Of a DNA stretch of 64,000 bases, positions 61,055 to 64,000 are shown one piece after another. Source of the DNA: DATFRY01 sp035489015 (GTDB taxonomy: Bacteria; Myxococcota_A; Polyangia; Haliangiales; Haliangiaceae); assembly GCA_035489015.1 (NCBI GenBank), contig DATHKR010000006.1, forward strand, positions 1 to 64,000. The letters are read 5' to 3'. Each line of letters starts with the position of its first letter. Positions within the stretch are counted from its first letter, which is position 1. The position numbers and the translations under genes are program-made. The notes beneath the pieces are model-generated. The model saw nothing but the letters and a program-made list of their open reading frames with translations. It ran no database searches and was not told the origin of the DNA.

Positions 61055-61653
61055 AGCCGCGCGTGATCCTGTTCCGCGCGGTCGAGGGCGTGCCGGCGGA
61101 GATGTCCGACGAGGCGCTGGTCGCCGCGTGCGCGACCGGCGACGCCGCGGCGCTGGGGGCGCTGTTCGACCGCCACTACGACGCGGTGTGCGGATTCCTG
61201 GCCCGCATGGCGGGCACCGACGATCGCGATCTCGACGATCTGGTCCAGGTGACGTTCGAGACCGTCCCGCGCGCGGCCGCGCACTTCGACGGCCGGGCCC
61301 AGGTCAGGACCTGGCTGCTCGGGATCGCCACCAACGTCGCGCGCCATCACATCCGGTCGGAGATCCGCCGCAAGCGATTCACCCGCGACGTCGCCGCCGC
61401 GGCGGCGGACGCGCCGCCGGCCGTCGCGGACGGGCGCGCCGAGGTGCTCGCGCGCGAGCGGGCGGCCCGGCTCGGCCAGGCGATCTCGGCCCTGCCGACC
61501 GGGCTGCGCGCGGTGTTCCTGCTGGTCTACGTCGAGGGTCTGCCGGGGCGCGACGTCGCCGCGGCGCTCGGCGTGCGCGAGGGAACCATCTGGAAGCGTC
61601 TGCACCGGGCCCGCGGGCTCCTGCGCGAGTCCCTTGCCGGAGTCGATCCATGA
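61051..61653 (+). CDS. ECF-type RNA polymerase sigma factor
   Basis: 200 residues. Region 2: LGALFDRHYDAVCGFLARM, DLDDLVQVTFETVPRAAAHF and VRTWLLGIATNVARHHIR. Region 4: ISALPTGLRAVFLLVYVEGL, GRDVAAALGVREGTIWKRLH. Directly followed by the zinc-finger/FecR gene with an ATGA overlap, which is the usual sign of a cognate anti-sigma. The stimulus is unknown; envelope genes in the operon suggest an envelope signal. Confidence 0.93.
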   Translation: MKPRVILFRAVEGVPAEMSDEALVAACATGDAAALGALFDRHYDAVCGFLARMAGTDDRDLDDLVQVTFETVPRAAAHFDGRAQVRTWLLGIATNVARHHIRSEIRRKRFTRDVAAAAADAPPAVADGRAEVLARERAARLGQAISALPTGLRAVFLLVYVEGLPGRDVAAALGVREGTIWKRLHRARGLLRESLAGVDP

Positions 61654-62984
61654 AGTGGCGGCGAGCACGGTGCATCTCTCCCGCGGCGCTGGAGCGCGGC
61701 TTCTGGTCCGGCGACGAGGACGTCCGCGATCACGCGGCCGGATGCGACCGGTGCGGGCCCGTCTGGGCGGAGATCGCCCGGCTGGCCAGGGCGGGGCGCG
61801 AGCTGGCGCCGCCGCCGTCGCCGCCGGAGCGGCGCGAGGAGATCCGGGCCGCGCTCCTGTCGCAGGAGCCGAGGCGGGACCGCGCCGCGCCGCGGCGACC
61901 GCGCCCGGGCCGGGGGTTCGCCGCCCGACCGGTCGCCACCGCCGCGTTCGCGGCCGGCGCGGCGATCGCGCTGGGCTGGTGGCTGTGGCCCGACGGCGGC
62001 GAGCCGGGCGCGGCGCGGCGCAGGGCTCAGGTCCTCGATCACGGCGGGGCCAGCTACCTGGTCGCGTCGGTCCAGCCCGACGAGATCATCCGGCTGGTCG
62101 ACGGCACGTTGACGATCGAGGTCGGCGCGCTCGGGCCCGGTGAGAGGTTCCGGGTGATGACCGGCGACGCCGAGATCGACGTCGCCGGCGCCGCGCTCGA
62201 CGTCACCGCCACGCGCGACCGGCTGGCCGCGGTCCGGGTCATGCGCGGCGCCGTCGAGGTCCGCGCCCAGGGGACCGCCCGTCGCGCGGTGACCTCGGGG
62301 CAGACCTGGACCGCCCCGGTCGAGCGCGCGACGGACAGCGCCGCGGCGGCTGCGACGGGCAACCCGGCGGCGACGGGCGCGCCGGGCGCCGGGGCCGCGA
62401 CCGGCGCCGCGACCGGCGCCGCGCGTGGCACCGCGACCGCCGCGATCGACCGCGCCGGCCCACCCCGGCCCGAGCCCAGGCGGCGGCGGGGCCGGCGATC
62501 CGCGCTCGACCCGCGCGCGCCCGAGCCGGAGCCTCCGCCGGCCAGCCAGACCCGGACCGACGCGGACGCGGGCGCCGCGCCCGCCGCGCGAAGCCCCGCC
62601 CAGCAGGCCTTCGACGACGGCTGGACCGCGATCCGGGCCGGCGACTTCGACGTCGCCGCGGCCGCGTTCGACCGGGCGGCGTCCATCAGCATTAACCCGA
62701 CGACCATCGAGGACGCGGTCTTCTGGGGCGCGGTGTCGCTGGCGCGCGACGGCAAGGCGGCGGGCGCGATCCGGGCCTTCGAGAGCTTTCTCGAGGCGTA
62801 TCCCGGCTCGGCGCGGGTCGGCGAGGCGAGCGTCATGCTCGGCTGGCTCCTCCTCGAGCGCGGCGACCACGGATCGGCCGAACGGCGCTTCCGCGCCGCC
62901 GCCGGCGACCGCTCGCCCCGGGTGCGAACCAGCGCGGCGGCCGGGCTGGAGGCGCTGGCGAAGGCACGGCGGCGCGTGCCATGA
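61650..62984 (+). CDS. Anti-sigma-like protein: zinc finger, TM, FecR domain and TPR
   Basis: 444 residues. HAAGCDRCGPVWAEIARL (~28-45) is the H-x3-C-x2-C zinc anti-sigma motif. A membrane helix lies at ~93-112 (AAFAAGAAIALGWWLW). The outer part has a FecR-like segment (~125-225; FRVMTGDAEIDVAGAALDVT, VRVMRGAVEVRA), an Ala/Gly/Pro/Arg-rich linker, and TPR-like helices at ~330-440 (AFDDGWTAIRAGDFDVAAAA, AIRAFESFLEAYPGSARVGE). Coupling a FecR sensor to a TPR in one anti-sigma is uncommon. Proposed partner: the ECF sigma just upstream. Confidence 0.88.
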   Translation: MKWRRARCISPAALERGFWSGDEDVRDHAAGCDRCGPVWAEIARLARAGRELAPPPSPPERREEIRAALLSQEPRRDRAAPRRPRPGRGFAARPVATAAFAAGAAIALGWWLWPDGGEPGAARRRAQVLDHGGASYLVASVQPDEIIRLVDGTLTIEVGALGPGERFRVMTGDAEIDVAGAALDVTATRDRLAAVRVMRGAVEVRAQGTARRAVTSGQTWTAPVERATDSAAAAATGNPAATGAPGAGAATGAATGAARGTATAAIDRAGPPRPEPRRRRGRRSALDPRAPEPEPPPASQTRTDADAGAAPAARSPAQQAFDDGWTAIRAGDFDVAAAAFDRAASISINPTTIEDAVFWGAVSLARDGKAAGAIRAFESFLEAYPGSARVGEASVMLGWLLLERGDHGSAERRFRAAAGDRSPRVRTSAAAGLEALAKARRRVP

Positions 62985-62994
62985 TCATGTAGCC

Positions 62995-63420
62995 GTGTTC
63001 CGCGACGACTACATCCTCGCCATGGTCAAGCAGCTGGCCAATTTCCTGGCCCGGATGGCGCGACGGCGCGGCGAGGGAAAGCTGGAGGACGCGCTCGACG
63101 AGGCCGATCGCGCCTGGTCGGAGCTGTTCGAGATCCCGCGCGACCTGTGCGACGCGGTCGACTCGTCGACCCTGGCCGGGCTGCTCGGCCACCCGGAGCG
63201 GATCCGCGCCGCCGCCCAGCTGTTCTGGGAAGAGGGCCGGATCCATACCGCCCGCGGCGACGCGATGGTCGCCGCGCTCAAGTACCGCCGCGCCCTGGAG
63301 CTCATCCTCGAGGCGCGCGCGGCCGGCGCGACCGAGGCCGACGACGCCGCGGTGCTCGAGCTCTCCCGCCTGATCCCGGTCGGCGACCTCGACGCCCGCT
63401 ACCGGGACGCGGCGAAGTGA
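62995..63420 (+). CDS. Conserved hypothetical protein, DUF6483-like
   Basis: 141 residues from GTG 62995 (no ribosome site). All helical: FRDDYILAMVKQLANFLARM at the start, DALDEADRAWSELFEIP, RIRAAAQLFWEEGRIHTARG and YRRALELILEARAAG, ending DARYRDAAK. The N-terminus resembles DUF6483-type proteins (F-x-x-DYI-x-R/M-I-x-Q-L). Function unknown. It begins 10 bp after the anti-sigma gene and probably belongs to the operon. Confidence 0.75.
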   Translation: MFRDDYILAMVKQLANFLARMARRRGEGKLEDALDEADRAWSELFEIPRDLCDAVDSSTLAGLLGHPERIRAAAQLFWEEGRIHTARGDAMVAALKYRRALELILEARAAGATEADDAAVLELSRLIPVGDLDARYRDAAK

Positions 63421-63544
63421 CCCATCGGGACGGGCTCCGTCCCGACCCCGCGGGAAGTGGCCCGATCGGCGCGCGGGAAGTGGCCCTCCCGGTGGAGCCC
63501 CAACCGGGCGAGCATGGCCGCAACCCCCGACCCGAGGAGACTCG

Positions 63545-64000
63545 ATGACGTCAGCAACCACCGCGCCCGCGCGCAGACCATCGCGCCCGCTCGCGGCCAT
63601 CGCGGTCGGCGGCCTGATCGCCGGCGTGCTCGACATTACCAGCGCGATCGTCGCGTACCTGCCCGACGGGGTCTCGCCGGTGCAGATCATGCAATCGGTC
63701 GCGCGCGGCGCGCTCGGCAAGTCGGCCTTCGAGGGCGGCTGGCGCACCGCCCTCATCGGGCTGGGCTTCCACTTCCTCATCGCCTTCACCGCGGCGGCGG
63801 TCTACTACCTGGCCAGCCGCGAGCTGCGCTTCCTGACCAGGCGCCCCTACCTGTCCGCGTTCCTCTACGGCGAGGCGGTCTTCCTGTTCATGCGCCTGGT
63901 CGTCATGCCGCTGTCCACGATCGGCTTTCACATGCCGAAGCTGGACTGGCAGAACTGCCTGGCCGGCTGGGGTGGCCACATCTTCCTGGTCGGCCTCCCG
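63545..64000 (+). CDS. Multi-pass membrane protein, cut by the window edge
   Basis: The frame is open from ATG 63545 (GGAGA 4 nt upstream) to the edge, 152 codons. Four hydrophobic segments are seen (PLAAIAVGGLIAGVLDITSA, TALIGLGFHFLIAFTAAAVY, LSAFLYGEAVFLFMRLVVMP, and the beginning of a fourth). It resembles a widespread family of small hypothetical membrane proteins; no function can be given. Not in the ECF operon: 124 bp separate it. Confidence 0.8.
   Translation, partial: MTSATTAPARRPSRPLAAIAVGGLIAGVLDITSAIVAYLPDGVSPVQIMQSVARGALGKSAFEGGWRTALIGLGFHFLIAFTAAAVYYLASRELRFLTRRPYLSAFLYGEAVFLFMRLVVMPLSTIGFHMPKLDWQNCLAGWGGHIFLVGLP

Overview
The window is very GC-rich, with third codon positions almost always G or C. 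Its gene content points to a myxobacterium (Myxococcota, perhaps Kofleria/Haliangium-like; this is inference from content, not a database match). The signs are four FHA-domain sigma-54 activators, two Ser/Thr protein kinases with an HCD catalytic loop, three PilZ proteins, many Asp/Gly-rich lipoproteins, ParAB with an AT-hook-like small neighbour, and intergenic hairpin repeats. No rRNA, tRNA, prophage, insertion sequence or CRISPR array was seen.

Layout. 0-5.4 kb: a cut alkyltransferase-like gene, a MoaD-MoaE fusion, a Uma2-type protein, a sigma-54 activator broken by an amber codon exactly at its Walker A lysine, a lipoprotein, and an intact FHA-GAF-sigma-54 activator. 5.4-7.7 kb: AT-hook-like small protein, parA, parB. 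7.9-18.6 kb: PilZ-receiver protein, folD and an FmdB-type zinc ribbon, a degenerate glycogen-synthase-like protein, a PilZ protein, a huge TPR/HEAT secreted protein, and two zinc-ribbon/double-FHA paralogues. 18.6-27.1 kb: IPT lipoprotein, group-2 sigma factor, a methyltransferase with a ~530-residue acidic tail, glnB-glnA, pyrK-pyrD. 27.2-36.6 kb: membrane kinase, rimI, engB, a tetrahaem cytochrome, coaE, an SDR, argG, acyl-CoA dehydrogenase and a soluble kinase. 36.8-45.9 kb: a nine-gene cytochrome c maturation operon. 46-64 kb: moaA, an orphan Dam-type methylase, an Eis-type acetyltransferase, secreted lipoproteins, two more FHA sigma-54 activators, an aminotransferase-MFS pair, and a lipoprotein / envelope protein / ECF sigma / anti-sigma operon.

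How genes work together. The ccm operon runs ccmE, ccmF-ccmH fusion, a CcmI-like gene, an unnamed 659-residue membrane protein, ccmA, ccmB, ccmC, a CcmD-like gene and a small membrane protein. CcmE carries Cys in place of the haem-binding His (C-x3-Y, the system I* type). CcmF and CcmH are one polypeptide. The two extra membrane proteins share a similar cytoplasmic coiled motif. moaA and the MoaD-MoaE fusion serve molybdopterin synthesis. glnB-glnA form a nitrogen pair and pyrK-pyrD a pyrimidine pair, each in its own operon.

Two cross-cutting patterns stand out. First, ten promoter-proximal genes have a TANNNT -10-like hexamer only 6-9 nt before the ATG and no Shine-Dalgarno sequence, which suggests leaderless mRNAs; genes inside operons use Shine-Dalgarno sites or ATGA/GTGA overlaps. 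Second, a 33-bp hairpin element recurs at gene ends, and its two ends supply TAG stop codons, so genes converging on it terminate inside it.
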